64,000 nt of DNA from Tribonema minus (Eukaryota; Sar; Xanthophyceae; Tribonematales; Tribonemataceae). Positions 1-9,626 of the stretch are shown here, one piece after another. Position numbers and translations under genes: made by a program. The notes below the pieces were generated by a model that was not told the origin of the DNA, ran no database searches, and saw nothing but the letters and a program-made list of their open reading frames with translations. The first letter of the stretch is position 1. Every line of letters starts with the position of its first letter. Where the stretch lies: assembly GCA_017506865.1 (NCBI GenBank), contig JAFCMP010000021.1:186001-250000 (forward strand). Reading direction: 5' to 3'.

Positions 1-1
1 T

Positions 2-46
2 TATCATAGCGTAAATCAGATTCGCACTCTGATTTACGCAATGATA
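2..46. repeat. Imperfect inverted repeat (strong hairpin)
   Basis: Arms 2-20 and 28-46 are complementary over 19 positions with one A/A mismatch (8 and 40) and a 7-base loop (21-27). The inner 12 bp are perfect. It lies 127 bp upstream of the primase gene and at the very start of the window, so it may be a 3'-end hairpin of the preceding gene. Some giant viruses end transcripts at palindromes; that role here is inference. Confidence 0.75.
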
Positions 47-173
47 TACGCTGTGGTGATTCAGATATACCGCCATGAGATTCGGGCAGCTGTAAATATA
101 TATATCATAAATCAGAGCAGCGGCGCCTAGCGCCTCTCACTCTTTCACTCCACCGCAGATACTGCGCATCGAT

Positions 174-2312
174 ATGAACATGAATCGCGATCAGTGTACC
201 GCTTTCCTGAAGGACGTGGTGTGCACACAAGGGGTGACTGCCACCCACCTGAACATGGTGGGAGGAGCCTACAACATATCCGAGGATCTGAACAAGAACT
301 TCATGCATGCGTACAGCACGTACATCGAGTGCAACAAGTACCAGCCCAACGCGTACCAGCACTTGACCGAAGTGGTGTCGCGCAAATCACCGTACTTTGT
401 TGATTTGGACATCCTGGATCCGTTCGACAAATGCGCCGACCCGCCTGCAGACGATGATGGCGGAGCGATGCACGACATGAACTGCCCTCCGGACCTCAAT
501 ATGATCCACAGATGGACATGCGCCATCAACGTGGCGCTAGCCGAGTGCATCCCCTCCGCGCTGCCTGACGATGCAGAGATCCCCTCCGCGCTGCCTGACG
601 ATGCAGAGGACGATGACCCTACTGGCGGGGACAGCATGTCGGACGAAGAGGAGACCGAAGAGGAGACCTACTACTGCCCTCCTTCTCTCGGAGGCTGTGA
701 CATCATATTCAACGGCATCAATGTCATCAGCGACCGGGACGGCCTATCGCCTCTGGACTGCATCGTGGCGACAGCTCCGATTCGCACGTTGACGAAAAAT
801 GGCGTGAGCTACAGGAAAACGGGTGTCCACATCGTATGGCCGACCATGATCGTGACCAAGCAGTTAGCGAACGTGATACGCGCCATCATCATCGCTGCGC
901 TCTTCGAATTCGACAAGACGGAGCGCAAGCGCGACAAGGGGTACTACTGCCGCGATTGGACGTCCATCGTGGATGAGGCAGTGTACAAGAACATGAGCTC
1001 GCTTCGTATGATCGGGAGCTACAAGTCCTGCAGATGCGATGACTGCGCCACCGACGAGATGAAGAAGAAGTATGCGGAGCTCGCAACTCTGCTGGTGGAG
1101 TTTCAGTGCATGGTGAGCATCAACAACGTGCGCATAACGAACGCCAAAAAAGTCACCGAGAAGGCCGCTGTCAAGCACGCGCGTGCCATCGTGCGCACGG
1201 AGAAGAGCAACAACATGAGAGCGGGCAAGGATCTGATCACGAGGGCATCCAAATTCATTCTTCTGAGTGAGACGATGACGTGCCCGTGCAAGGGTCGCCT
1301 GAAGGCGACAGACGTCGGCGCGGGGGTGTACAGTGTCAAGATCGTGGTCAACGGGGACGGGTCCCGCAACTCGCTCTTCGAAGAGATCATGGCGAACGAC
1401 AATCTCATCATGACCTACGCCATGAGCGTCAGACGGCCCGAAATCACCGCCCTGACGCCTGTCAAGTTCCCGCCTCACGCTCCCGTGGCCTACACAGTGC
1501 AGATGGAGGAACTCGAGACGGACGATGACGACGCACGTGCCGTCAAAGTCAAACGAGGTCATCCGCTTCCCAAGGTGATGACCACTGCGCGTTACAGGGA
1601 AGAGGAGATACACAGCGTGGCCATCCGTGACGCTGCCGAGAACTACATTCGGGCGGGGTGGGTGGGGCCGGAGTACTCCAGGGTGCAGGTGCGCAGGATC
1701 TACAAATTGTACAATCCGAAAAAGAAGAGCTCCGAGCTGGACGTCAACCAAGACGGCTCAGATTCCTGCTCTGTCATCGCGGTGGTGGAGGGGTTCGGCA
1801 GCAGCTTCTGCCGCACAGTCAACAGGGATCACACTTCGAGCACCATCTACTTTGAGTTCACTCCGGACCGCAGGTGCTTGCAGCGGTGCCGGTCCACCAA
1901 GAATACCAACTGCAAGCGCGCCGCCAAGGAGGCGTTCAACGTCGACTACCGTGTCTACGTGTCCCTGTTCCCCTACACTCTGCGCACCGCGCGCGTCTTG
2001 CCAGAGGAGGAGAAGGACTGGCAGAACAAGTCCCTGCCGCGCAGCTACCTCAAGAACTTCCTGGAGCCCAGAGACGTTGACATGATCCCGCGCACCGGAC
2101 CGGTGTTCAAGGCCGTCCTTGGGCTGGCCAGGACCTCGAGCGCGCGCAAGAAGAAGGCCTCGGACGCAGCTCGATTAGCGCTCGGGAGCGTCGGCCCCGA
2201 AGCGGACGAGACCGACACGGGAGCCGCCACCGGTGTCAAGCGCAAGAGGTCCGGGGGGCGCTCCAGCAACAGCACCAGCACGAACTCTATGAGCCCCGTA
2301 ATTGACGGGTAG
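174..2312 (+). CDS. Archaeo-eukaryotic primase of the D5/herpes-pox type, without helicase
   Basis: DNA primase of the AEP superfamily, expected to make primers for viral genome replication. The 712-residue product shows the hhhDhD metal site (VDLD, residues 76-79), the G-x-H motif (TGVHIVWP, His219) and the third conserved block RMIGSYK (about 278-284) typical of NCLDV D5-type primases. No Walker A or SF3 helicase domain follows, unlike the D5 fusion of poxviruses, so the helicase must be elsewhere. An acidic insertion contains a tandem duplication of ten residues (549-608), and the C-terminus is basic and Ser-rich. The start is the first ATG; a second in-frame ATG is two codons on. No neighbour shares a transcript unit with it for certain. 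Confidence 0.85.
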   Translation: MNMNRDQCTAFLKDVVCTQGVTATHLNMVGGAYNISEDLNKNFMHAYSTYIECNKYQPNAYQHLTEVVSRKSPYFVDLDILDPFDKCADPPADDDGGAMHDMNCPPDLNMIHRWTCAINVALAECIPSALPDDAEIPSALPDDAEDDDPTGGDSMSDEEETEEETYYCPPSLGGCDIIFNGINVISDRDGLSPLDCIVATAPIRTLTKNGVSYRKTGVHIVWPTMIVTKQLANVIRAIIIAALFEFDKTERKRDKGYYCRDWTSIVDEAVYKNMSSLRMIGSYKSCRCDDCATDEMKKKYAELATLLVEFQCMVSINNVRITNAKKVTEKAAVKHARAIVRTEKSNNMRAGKDLITRASKFILLSETMTCPCKGRLKATDVGAGVYSVKIVVNGDGSRNSLFEEIMANDNLIMTYAMSVRRPEITALTPVKFPPHAPVAYTVQMEELETDDDDARAVKVKRGHPLPKVMTTARYREEEIHSVAIRDAAENYIRAGWVGPEYSRVQVRRIYKLYNPKKKSSELDVNQDGSDSCSVIAVVEGFGSSFCRTVNRDHTSSTIYFEFTPDRRCLQRCRSTKNTNCKRAAKEAFNVDYRVYVSLFPYTLRTARVLPEEEKDWQNKSLPRSYLKNFLEPRDVDMIPRTGPVFKAVLGLARTSSARKKKASDAARLALGSVGPEADETDTGAATGVKRKRSGGRSSNSTSTNSMSPVIDG
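549..608 (+). repeat. 30-bp perfect tandem duplication inside the primase gene
   Basis: Positions 549-578 and 579-608 are identical and duplicate ten codons (IPSALPDDAE) in the acidic insert. Frame is kept. Identity at every base indicates a recent slippage or duplication event. Confidence 0.95.
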
Positions 2313-2364
2313 TTCTAGTGCATGTACGACGCACAGGTGATTGACGGGTAGTTATAGTGCATGT
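2301..2364 (+). repeat. 25-bp direct repeat around the primase stop codon
   Basis: Positions 2301-2325, which include the primase TAG, recur at 2340-2364 with one change (24 of 25). The second copy ends on the ATG of the resolvase ORF at 2361. The spacing is 39 bp. The repeat may have supplied a second stop and the upstream start codon of the next gene. Confidence 0.85.
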
Positions 2365-2957
2365 GCGCCGCGAAGATAATAAGATATTTGGACCGTGTGT
2401 CAAAGATGAGGGTTCTAGCATTTGATGTCGGCTGTCTGAATTTTGCTGCTTGCCTTGTGGAGGTGAAGCCGCCTGTTCACCCTCAGGTGCTCGCGTGTTG
2501 TAATGTGAAACTCGGGGACTCTAAAGCGTGCATCGCTTCTCTCATCGCAGCGATGCACGCGCAGATGTGCGATCACCCCTTCATGACTGCTGACGGATGC
2601 GGCGCCGTTCTCATAGAACAGCAGTGTGGACATGTGTCGCCCAAAAACTTTGCCCTCTCAGCTGCGCTATACATGTTCTACCAGCAACGCCTAGACGCCG
2701 GCGCCATTAGCTCGCTGCAGTTCGTCAACCCACGCGTGAAGTTCTCCAGACTGGCCCAAATGGACTTGCCAGCGCTCGCACAGTTCAAAGACGAGCTCGT
2801 GCAGTGCAGGGGGAAAGAGCTGAAGAAGCTGAGTGTCAAGTGCGCCATAGAATTGGCGAGGGCTTGGAACTGCACAGTGTTTCAGGAAGCCATGATCCGA
2901 GTCAAGAAGCAGGACGATTTGAGCGATGCCATGCTGTATGCCGTCACGCATTTCTGA
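2361..2957 (+). CDS. Poxvirus A22-like Holliday junction resolvase (RuvC fold)
   Basis: Resolves branched DNA during viral genome replication or concatemer processing. The 198-residue product carries the RuvC-type acidic set: Asp22 in LAFDVG, Glu86 in VLIEQQ, and Asp186/Asp189 in the C-terminal QDDLSDAMLYAV. This matches the A22/RuvC family of NCLDVs in motif order and length. The ATG at 2361 lies in a duplicated 25-bp repeat. The ATG at 2406 (MRVLAFDVG) would put the first strand close to the N-terminus as in relatives and is a serious alternative start. It follows the primase by 48 bp on the same strand. Its last 14 bases overlap the end of a convergent small membrane gene. Confidence 0.85.
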   Translation: MCAAKIIRYLDRVSKMRVLAFDVGCLNFAACLVEVKPPVHPQVLACCNVKLGDSKACIASLIAAMHAQMCDHPFMTADGCGAVLIEQQCGHVSPKNFALSAALYMFYQQRLDAGAISSLQFVNPRVKFSRLAQMDLPALAQFKDELVQCRGKELKKLSVKCAIELARAWNCTVFQEAMIRVKKQDDLSDAMLYAVTHF

Positions 2958-3282
2958 CACTCTTCAGAGACAAGATCAAAACTACAACTACTGATGAAAT
3001 GATACTCAACAAGTTACCACCTAGGCTCAGTACTACCGCTGCTGCTCTCGCTTTGACGTTTGCTGGAGACTTAGGATTGTCGACTCGCTGAAGCGCTCTC
3101 AGCTTGCCCATGTACATTACAGATAGAATGCTGCCGACCGCTGATGCCAGAGTGGCGAGTATGCTTGCGATGATCAGTGCCTGCATAATTTCCTGCTTGT
3201 GATGAATGCAATATTTTTTCATCGGCAGCTCATAGTCAAGGCTACCCCTTACCGAGAATACATACCATAGTCGTAGTTCCAT
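2944..3282 (-). CDS. Small two-span membrane protein, unknown
   Basis: A 112-residue product not recognised as any family. It has two hydrophobic segments, about residues 33-56 (ALIIASILATLASAVG...) and 82-106 (VVLSLGG...VVVVLILSL), separated by a basic loop, so a hairpin membrane protein is likely. The gene is convergent with the resolvase and overlaps it by 14 bases, which is common in compact viral genomes. The ATG at 3282 is used; Met21 is an alternative start. Confidence 0.6.
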   Translation of the reverse strand: MELRLWYVFSVRGSLDYELPMKKYCIHHKQEIMQALIIASILATLASAVGSILSVMYMGKLRALQRVDNPKSPANVKARAAAVVLSLGGNLLSIISSVVVVLILSLKSVRNA

Positions 3283-3616
3283 GCTTCATCCGGAGCAAAC
3301 TTGCATACCTGTTGGGATTGTGGATTGATCAGGGCTCATCCTAAGTCACGGTTCCAGATGGTGAGGATCATCGTATACCTGCTGCAGAGGGCGTTGGTGA
3401 TTAGTGGCAGCGCCATTTAATGTGAATACAATCATGCGGATGAGAATTGAACCTGCAACCATCGCATTGCGAGCAGTGTTACTTACCTTTGCGCCGAAGT
3501 GACGTCCCGGGTTTTGGGGGAACAAAAAAACATATGAAGCTGCGCGTTACAAACTCCACATGTGCATGTTCACTCAAATCCAAAAATAATGTTGGGAATG
3601 TGGTATCAGAGTTGCC
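3283..3616. other. Intergenic gap, no gene recognised
   Basis: No convincing reading frame. The minus strand around 3440-3510 has a B-box-like run (GGTTCAATTC) with tRNA-like spacing, but the anticodon and T stems do not pair, so no tRNA is called. Confidence 0.5.
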
Positions 3617-4090
3617 ATGACGACCACCGCAAGGCAGCGCATGCACCAACCGCTCTCCGTTCCGAGAAGAACGTCGCACGCACCAGCACGTCCGGCCGAT
3701 GACGTGCCGATGACTGCGTCGTTGAATTTGGAAACTTTCAAGCCGGCGGTGCGTGCCTACCTCTCGCAGGAAGATCGAGTCGCGACACTTCAGGCTGAGC
3801 TTTCCAAAGTCAAGCGGGACCATGCGCTACTAGGAGGTCACGTATTATCCTACATGACGTCCACAAATTGCAAGAGGTGTGTTACAGATCATTACAACCT
3901 GACGGTATCGGAAAGCATGGCGCAGAGATCCCTGACGATGGACCTGGTTAAAGATGTCTTGTTGCAACAGTTTCCTGGGCGCCCAGACATGGCCGAGCTG
4001 GTATGCAATGCGATTCGTGACTACAGAAAGATCGGAGCCGGCGAGAGAGTGCGTCTGAAGAGAGTCAAGAGAAGGCAGCCTGCCGCATGA
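3617..4090 (+). CDS. Small coiled-coil protein resembling an NCLDV family (DUF5760-like)
   Basis: 157 residues. The middle (about 45-80: AYLSQEDRVATLQAELSKVK) is a heptad-like stretch with the LxxELxxlKxxxxxLxxxIxxYM pattern that I recall from a short uncharacterised NCLDV family. The C-terminus is strongly basic (KRVKRRQ), consistent with nucleic acid binding. Two cysteines (TNCKRC) lie just after the helix. Function is unknown. A similar but separate small gene lies at 29066-29374. The ATG at 3617 is the first in frame. Confidence 0.6.
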   Translation: MTTTARQRMHQPLSVPRRTSHAPARPADDVPMTASLNLETFKPAVRAYLSQEDRVATLQAELSKVKRDHALLGGHVLSYMTSTNCKRCVTDHYNLTVSESMAQRSLTMDLVKDVLLQQFPGRPDMAELVCNAIRDYRKIGAGERVRLKRVKRRQPAA

Positions 4091-4153
4091 TATTTTTAAA
4101 AACGTAAAGGCCCTGACTAAATTATTTTAGCATTCATTCACTGCACCGTCGCC

Positions 4154-4768
4154 ATGCACATGAAATCTCACGCGGTCGCCATGGCTATTGCACTTTCAAA
4201 AATGCTACCGCGATGGGATATCTACACGGGGCTGTACGTCCCTAAGAGACTGTACAGTCGCGAGCACATCGTCCCGAAATCAGTGCTACAGAAAGCGGGT
4301 CTGAACCACGCAATGTTGGACCTTAATAATCTGTACTGCGTCGACACTGCGGTCAACTGCATGCGCTCAAACTACAAGTACGTAGATGGCGACCCCGCAC
4401 ACATGCGGGAGATTGTGGAAGACGCCGATGCGAAGCTGGTTATGATGTCCTCCGGCATGCTCGCTGAGGATACGCACTCAAACATGGGAACCGTCATATG
4501 CACCAGGACGTCCGGCAGTGTTATCACGGTGAGCGTTTGCTTCGAAGGAACGATCATGACGGTTGACAATTCAAAACGGACAGTGGTGCCTCCCGTCATC
4601 GCCAGAGGAGCGATAGCGAGGTCCGTGTACAAAATGTACGACAGATATGACTGCCTGTTTGACTACAGACACCTAATACTTGATGAGGACGTGATGACAC
4701 GATGGCTCAAGTTGCCCAGATACAATGCAGAGATTAAACATGATGAGTTCTTAAGAAGTTTGAAGTAA
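4154..4768 (+). CDS. Endonuclease I-like His-Me finger nuclease
   Basis: 204 residues resembling secreted bacterial endonuclease I in motif order. It has REHIVPKS with the catalytic-type His38, then DLNNLYCVD (about 56-64) and VNCMRSNY (67-74), and near the end RGAIARSVYKMYDRYD (151-166). These match the EHxxPxS, DLhNL, N-xxRSN and RGDxAR signatures of the family. No clear signal peptide is seen, so it probably acts inside the infected cell or virion, perhaps degrading host DNA. Its stop overlaps the ATG of a following small frame as TAATG at 4766-4770. Confidence 0.7.
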   Translation: MHMKSHAVAMAIALSKMLPRWDIYTGLYVPKRLYSREHIVPKSVLQKAGLNHAMLDLNNLYCVDTAVNCMRSNYKYVDGDPAHMREIVEDADAKLVMMSSGMLAEDTHSNMGTVICTRTSGSVITVSVCFEGTIMTVDNSKRTVVPPVIARGAIARSVYKMYDRYDCLFDYRHLILDEDVMTRWLKLPRYNAEIKHDEFLRSLK

Positions 4769-5163
4769 TGGCGACTTCCTACCTGATGCATCTGCGATAC
4801 CCAGCGAAATCACCAGAGCAGATGTCAGAATGCACACCGCATCCGTGCTTCTTGTACAATCGTGAAATGTTCACATCAAGCAAGACTGACAGAGCGAGAG
4901 ACATGAACGTCGGTGGCATCGCATAGTGATGTGGAAACGGCAGTCATCATAGTACACTTGCACATTCGGAAAAAAGTGCAAAAAAGCCACATGGATACGT
5001 AGCAGATAGGGCAGTGCAGGAAATGGACACAACACAGGACAACAAGGAAGTGGTGACATTGAAAGCGGCCACCATCAAACCTGTTCTAGCTGCTGCCATC
5101 GTTTTCAAACCACGTATTGCTTGTGGAACCTCAATTGTAGTGATCCCATCTGCTAAAGCCTAA
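4768..5163 (+). pseudogene. Broken open frame after the endonuclease gene (TAG-TGA in the middle)
   Basis: An ATG at 4768 overlaps the previous stop (TAATG) and opens 52 codons. Two consecutive stops, TAG at 4924 and TGA at 4927, interrupt it. The same frame then stays open for another 77 codons to 5163. The protein is not recognised. It may be a decayed gene lying just before the transposon insertion, or two chance frames; the stop-start overlap favours a real gene originally. Confidence 0.3.
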
Positions 5164-5201
5164 TAACCGCGAGGAATGCCACCGGCAAGGTCTAGTATCA
5201 C

Positions 5202-5213
5202 TAGGGTTGGCAA
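5202..5213 (+). repeat. Left terminal inverted repeat of the hAT element
   Basis: TAGGGTTGGCAA, the exact reverse complement of 7990-8001. It is preceded by the target duplication copy at 5194-5201. Confidence 0.95.
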
Positions 5214-5341
5214 CACCGTATTCCGTAGATACACCGTATATCCGTATATACGCCGTATCTACGCCGTATGTCAATTTCTGGCGCGTCAAAATTCGTATTT
5301 TGCCGTATTTCCTTCTTTCAAGTCACACAGAGCAGTGCAGC

Positions 5342-7724
5342 ATGGCGGATGCCGCCGATCCTGGCCCCGACCTGGCCAAGCAGGCCAGAGCATTGTATCA
5401 AAAGCGTTGTGATCAAAAGCGCCAAGGTCAGGGGGGCTGGTGGGGGTCATTCAGTGTCGAGCTGGACTCAGTGAAGCACGAGGTGCGGCTTGTTTGCCTT
5501 CGTTGTTCAGCCAAGCTAGGTGCCAGCAACCCTTCGCGCGCAGCAAACGACCATCTTAAGAGCAAGGCATGCCTCAGAGCGACTGCTGCCAGTGCAGCAG
5601 CTGTTGCTGCTGCCGAAGCAGCAGCCGCTGCTGCTGCTGCTGCTGGCGATGGCGAGGAGGAAGTAGAGGTGACTGGCACTAAACGCCACCGCGGTGCTGC
5701 TGGCATCACACCTTACATGGCTACATCAGGCCAGATAACTCAAGCACGGAACAGCCTTGCCCGCTTCTTCTACAAGTCCGGGGTGGCGTTCCACCTGATT
5801 GAGCAGGAGGACTTGGTTGCAGCATTCGCTGCCCTTGGCGCCGACCTGCCTAACCGCAAAGCCTTGGCCGGGACAATGCTGAACAAGGAGCACGACCGCG
5901 TCAGCCGCGACGTCTGGGAAGCGATCGATGCCTTGCACCTCGTCCAGCTTGCCAGCGATGGGTGGAGGCGCAAGCATTGCGGAGACGGCACTCCGCTGGT
6001 TAACCTTTGCGCACTGTTGCCAAAGGGCGGTTCCTACTTCGTGACAACGGAGCCAGCGCGAGGCGTTTGCAAGAATGCGGAGTGGATCGAGGAGCTGCAC
6101 ATGCGGTGGGCGAAGAAGGTCACCAGGGGGAACCTGGACAGGCTGCTGGGAATGGTCATGGACAATACCAAGGTACGTGCTGCTGTAGAAGCTGCTACGG
6201 TGTGTGAAAGTTTTTTGCCAGTGCGTCATTTGCATGCAATGACAGCAATATATGCTACAATAAGTCCAGCAGTGCATGCAATGCAGCATATCATTGTAAT
6301 AAATTGAATGGAAGCAAGTCAACCAGCTCCCCACGCTTGCGCGCTTATCCAGATGCTCCCTTTCTTCGCTTGACACGTGGTTAGTAGCACAGCTCACACA
6401 GGAATTGGTAGTATGCTGGCAAATGCACATGTTGTGGCCATAAAAACTGGAGCAAATCTTGGTACATGCCTGCAGTGCCTCATGATGTTTTCCATCACCT
6501 GCAATAACTTTGCAGGCAAATCGTAAGGCGCTGGACCTGATGAAGCAGAAGCACCCGACTTGGCTGCTTCTGGGGTGCCAGGCTCACGCACTGGCCCTTC
6601 TCATCAAGGATCTACACGGCGAGAAGAATGCGCGATGCGACTGGTCCAAGAAAGCGTACGGCAAAGCGCTGATGATGTCCAACACCATCAACGGCTCAGA
6701 GACCATACACAGCGCCCTGCGTGAGCAGCAGAAGTTCAAGTACGGCAAAGTCAAGGCCGTCCGCTCTCACTGCCCCACGCGCTTCGCCATCCTGCACTTC
6801 ATCTGCTCCGACTTGCTCGACTCCGAGGAGGCCATCAAGCTGATGGTTGGCGACCGCAGCTGGGGTAAAGTGTCTGAGGGCACCACACATGCGGCAGCGT
6901 TTACGACTGCAGCCACAGTAGAGCCAGCACGGGGGCGGGCGGCAGCATACTACTTTTTCGATGAGGCAGCAGCGCTGAAGAAGCTAGTGCAGCCTGTGTC
7001 TGATGCCATTCACCAGGTTGAGAGCGACAAGCCGCTGTTGAGTCAGATGCTGCCGATCTGGAAGCAGCTGTTGCAGCATGCGGCAGACTTCGATGACCAC
7101 ATTGACAATGTCGAGCGCTCCCCTGTGCTGCCACTATTTGAGCGGCGCTACAACACTCACTTCGACAAGTCGTGGCCTGCAGCATATGTGCTTGACCCTG
7201 TCTACGCCTATAAGGTTGATGGGGAGTGGTTTCTGCCTTTCAGTAAACTCAGCAGGCTAGAGAGCAAGGGTGCGCAAGAGTGCTTTCTGGAGCTGGGGGG
7301 AGGGGAGCATGCAGAGGCTGTTGAGGCTGAGCTTGTCAAGTTGCAGCTTGCACCCCTTCCCGAGCCCATGTGGGCTGCGTTGCCTACGTTGACCAAGCGT
7401 ACATCGCTGCCTAAGGGCAAGGTTGAGCTCGCTGACAGCAGCATGCGCCGCGGCTGGTGGCAGACCTATGGTCGCGAGCATTTTCCTCATTTGTCGCGGG
7501 TGGCAGTGCGCCTGCTGTCGTTCCACGTGACTGCATGTGCAACCGAGCGCAACTGGTCCCTGTGGGGCAATGTGTACCCTAAGTGCCGCAGCAGGCTTGC
7601 ACTTGAGCGTGGTGAGAAGCTAGTGTTCATTAAAGGCAATGATAAGGCTGCTGAGCGCAAGACAGATGAGGAAGTCATGCTTACAGTGATGGAGGCGGCG
7701 GAGGAAGAGGTTGTCAACATGTAA
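5342..7724 (+). CDS. hAT transposase, two exons
   Basis: Exon 1 is 5342-6172 and exon 2 is 6516-7724; the 343-bp intron (GTACGT...TTTGCAG) sits between codons. The product is about 679 residues. N-terminal residues hold a BED-type zinc finger (CLRC...HLKSKAC) and then an alanine tract coded by GCT/GCA repeats with an acidic tail. A DUF659-like part (DGWRRK...) precedes the splice. The junction joins MDNTK to ANRKALDL and is followed by LGCQAHALALLIKDL, the conserved D-N...GC-AH-L-L block. The C-terminus has the hAT dimerisation signature ACATERNWSLWG...RSRLALER. ATG 5342 is the first start after the left end that precedes the BED finger. Confidence 0.9.
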
Positions 7725-7989
7725 CATGCAGATGGGGGGATGAAGGACTAGGGCAATATCTACACTAGGCTAATTACGCACATACATGATGTTATTTTCA
7801 AGTGTGTTTGCTTGTATTTATGTTTTACAAGTGTCTGGTTTAGCTGCTTCACTTTTGAAGTTGAAGTTGAAGTTTAAACGCCTGTACTGGTGATATGCGT
7901 TTGTCAGATACGGTTTAGAAATACGTATATACGGAAAATACGGCAAAATACGGTATTTTATCAGTATATGGTTTTCAGAAATACGGATT

Positions 7990-8001
7990 TTGCCAACCCT
8001 A
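7990..8001 (+). repeat. Right terminal inverted repeat of the hAT element
   Basis: TTGCCAACCCTA, the mirror of 5202-5213, followed by target duplication AGTATCAC at 8002-8009. Confidence 0.95.
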
Positions 8002-8083
8002 AGTATCACTGCGCAGAGACCTAACGATAACCGATATCTATATGTGCAACGCTATTACCGTCCGCAGAGGTTGAATTGACATT

Positions 8084-8638
8084 CTAGCTCGACGTCTCGT
8101 CGTCGGCGCCGCCGTCACTGATGATTGCGCTGGGGATGTGCTGGTGAGAGCCATCGCCCCCCGGCACTAGTAGAGCGGCAGCTTGCTGCAGTCGGAGTTG
8201 AGCCTCACTCTGCGAGTAGAAGGCTCTGCGTATTGCGACGAGCTCCATCGCAGACCACCAGATCCGGTCACGGTCTAGCTCCTCCTTAGTGGGCATGAGG
8301 ATGACAGACACCCACTCTTTGAAAGACACGCTCTTACCGGAGGCGCTGCTGAGACTGCCTCTGCTCACATTGGAGTCCCCATCGTCGAAGCAGGAACTCA
8401 TGTCGAAGCTGCTGCTGGAGGTTCTGCGATGGTGCACACGCCCTTTGGTACGCAGCGACTCCAGTTCGTACCTTAGTCTAGCCCACTTGCTGTCGACTGA
8501 CCCGCCGGAGGGGCTGCTGATGCCGCTGATACTGCTGATGCTGCTGGTACCACCGGTTCCGCTGGTGCCACCGGTGCAGCTGGTGCCGCTGGCGCTGCTG
8601 GCGCTGCATGCGCTCATGAATAGGGTGAGGAGCGACAT
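8084..8638 (-). CDS. Ser/Gly-rich protein with a PP1-docking-like motif
   Basis: 184 residues. The N-terminal half is low complexity (S, G, T). The ordered part is KSVSFKEWVSVILMPTKEEL, then IWW at 126-128. KSVSF (102-106) fits the RVxF motif by which partners bind the catalytic subunit of protein phosphatase 1. I recall related VxFxxxVxVxxIPTxxE...WW patterns in proteins of diatoms and oomycetes. A PP1/PP2A-type phosphatase is coded at 50475-51440, so a targeting role is a reasonable guess. The ATG at 8638 is used, with a possible short hydrophobic leader; Met8 is an alternative. Confidence 0.55.
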   Translation of the reverse strand: MSLLTLFMSACSASSASGTSCTGGTSGTGGTSSISSISGISSPSGGSVDSKWARLRYELESLRTKGRVHHRRTSSSSFDMSSCFDDGDSNVSRGSLSSASGKSVSFKEWVSVILMPTKEELDRDRIWWSAMELVAIRRAFYSQSEAQLRLQQAAALLVPGGDGSHQHIPSAIISDGGADDETSS

Positions 8639-8854
8639 ATGTATGGCCTACAAAAAGTGGAGCGCATGTCCTCTGTGCACCGGTCAAACAGAAGTCCCAG
8701 CCAGCTACGGCGATATGGCCATGCGGCCAATGACATGATGTAAAATCTCCGCTCTCGAGCCTTTGAGTTCTGCTCAATTAAGTGTGACAGAACACGTCGG
8801 CACTGTTACCGACAGCAAGCAGCACATCGAGGAGTGCCTAGACATCCAGCCACC

Positions 8855-9430
8855 ATGTTCCTGGTGTCAGCGGGCTCATCTTTTCAGATCAACGCAGAGG
8901 ATGAGCAGCTGCTGATTGAGCATCTCAGAGGGCTATGGGCGGCGGGGAGGTATCACGACGACATCAGCATTACGCTGGAGCCCGACGGACGGCGACCACG
9001 CGTGGATCCTGACATCGACGCTCTGCGCAGACTGCTGCGCAGCAAGCACATCCACAAGCGGGAGCCCGGCTTCTGGAACATCGGTCAGCTGGGTTCCGTC
9101 TGGTTCGATGCGTACCTGGACGGAATCACCTATCGCCTGGCGGTCGACTCACGCCGCCCCGAGCCTCACGTCATCGTCATTCAGTACCGCAATGCCGACC
9201 CCATACCGTCGGAGGGGACCAAGTACTGTGCCTCGTGCAGGTTCGTCGAGCAGGAGGATGAGGAGGAGCCGGATGCTCTCGGGGTCACTGGAAAGATGCT
9301 TCGGTGTGGCGGGTGTAAGCACTCGGATCGTCCCGCGTACTACTGTTGTCCGGCGCACCAAGTGCAGCACTGGATTCTGGAGCACAGCGAGGTGTGTACG
9401 AGAGAGCACAGGGCTAACAGAAGGAAGTAG
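8855..9430 (+). CDS. MYND-like zinc finger protein
   Basis: 191 residues. The C-terminal 75 residues show zinc ligands in MYND order: CASC, CGGC, YYCCPAHQVQHW, H and final C (SEVC). One usual Cys of the second half is replaced by His. MYND fingers bind proline-rich partner peptides. The N-terminal 110 residues are unrecognised but folded-looking. The start is the ATG at 8855 in a CCACCATGT context; the upstream GTG at 8834 is less likely. A second MYND-type gene is at 19910. Confidence 0.65.
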   Translation: MFLVSAGSSFQINAEDEQLLIEHLRGLWAAGRYHDDISITLEPDGRRPRVDPDIDALRRLLRSKHIHKREPGFWNIGQLGSVWFDAYLDGITYRLAVDSRRPEPHVIVIQYRNADPIPSEGTKYCASCRFVEQEDEEEPDALGVTGKMLRCGGCKHSDRPAYYCCPAHQVQHWILEHSEVCTREHRANRRK

Positions 9431-9626
9431 GCGAGGATAGACTGGAGGTAGTGTTTTCACTACATGCTCGTTGCGGCTGTGAATATAATCCCTGCACACT
9501 ACGATAAGTGTTACCAGCTGCCCGCTGTTCTCATTTGCACGGTACAGTATGCGATGTACAACCACAATGCAGATAGGAAACATAATGAGTTCATCTAGAG
9601 CTCAAAATAATGTTTGAACCTAGAAA

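Larger units (their letters stand above)
5202..8001 (+). mobile_element. Complete hAT DNA transposon, 2,800 bp
   Basis: The ends are 12-bp perfect terminal inverted repeats (TAGGGTTGGCAA) at 5202-5213 and 7990-8001. They are flanked by an 8-bp target duplication AGTATCAC at 5194-5201 and 8002-8009, the size expected for hAT. Subterminal regions are rich in CCGTAT/ATACGG copies (about 5215-5310 and 7912-7990), probably transposase-binding sites. It carries one transposase gene with one intron. The intact ends, perfect target duplication and open frames suggest a young insertion. The insertion point is intergenic. Confidence 0.95.

Noticed and set aside
864-1751. 295-codon minus-strand frame opposite the primase
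   Set aside because: Shadow of the primase frame; biased composition and no recognisable features, while the plus strand has all primase motifs.
3440-3512. tRNA-like sequence on the minus strand with a B-box and tRNA-like spacing
   Set aside because: The anticodon stem and T stem do not pair and the acceptor ends do not match; at most a decayed tRNA or chance similarity.
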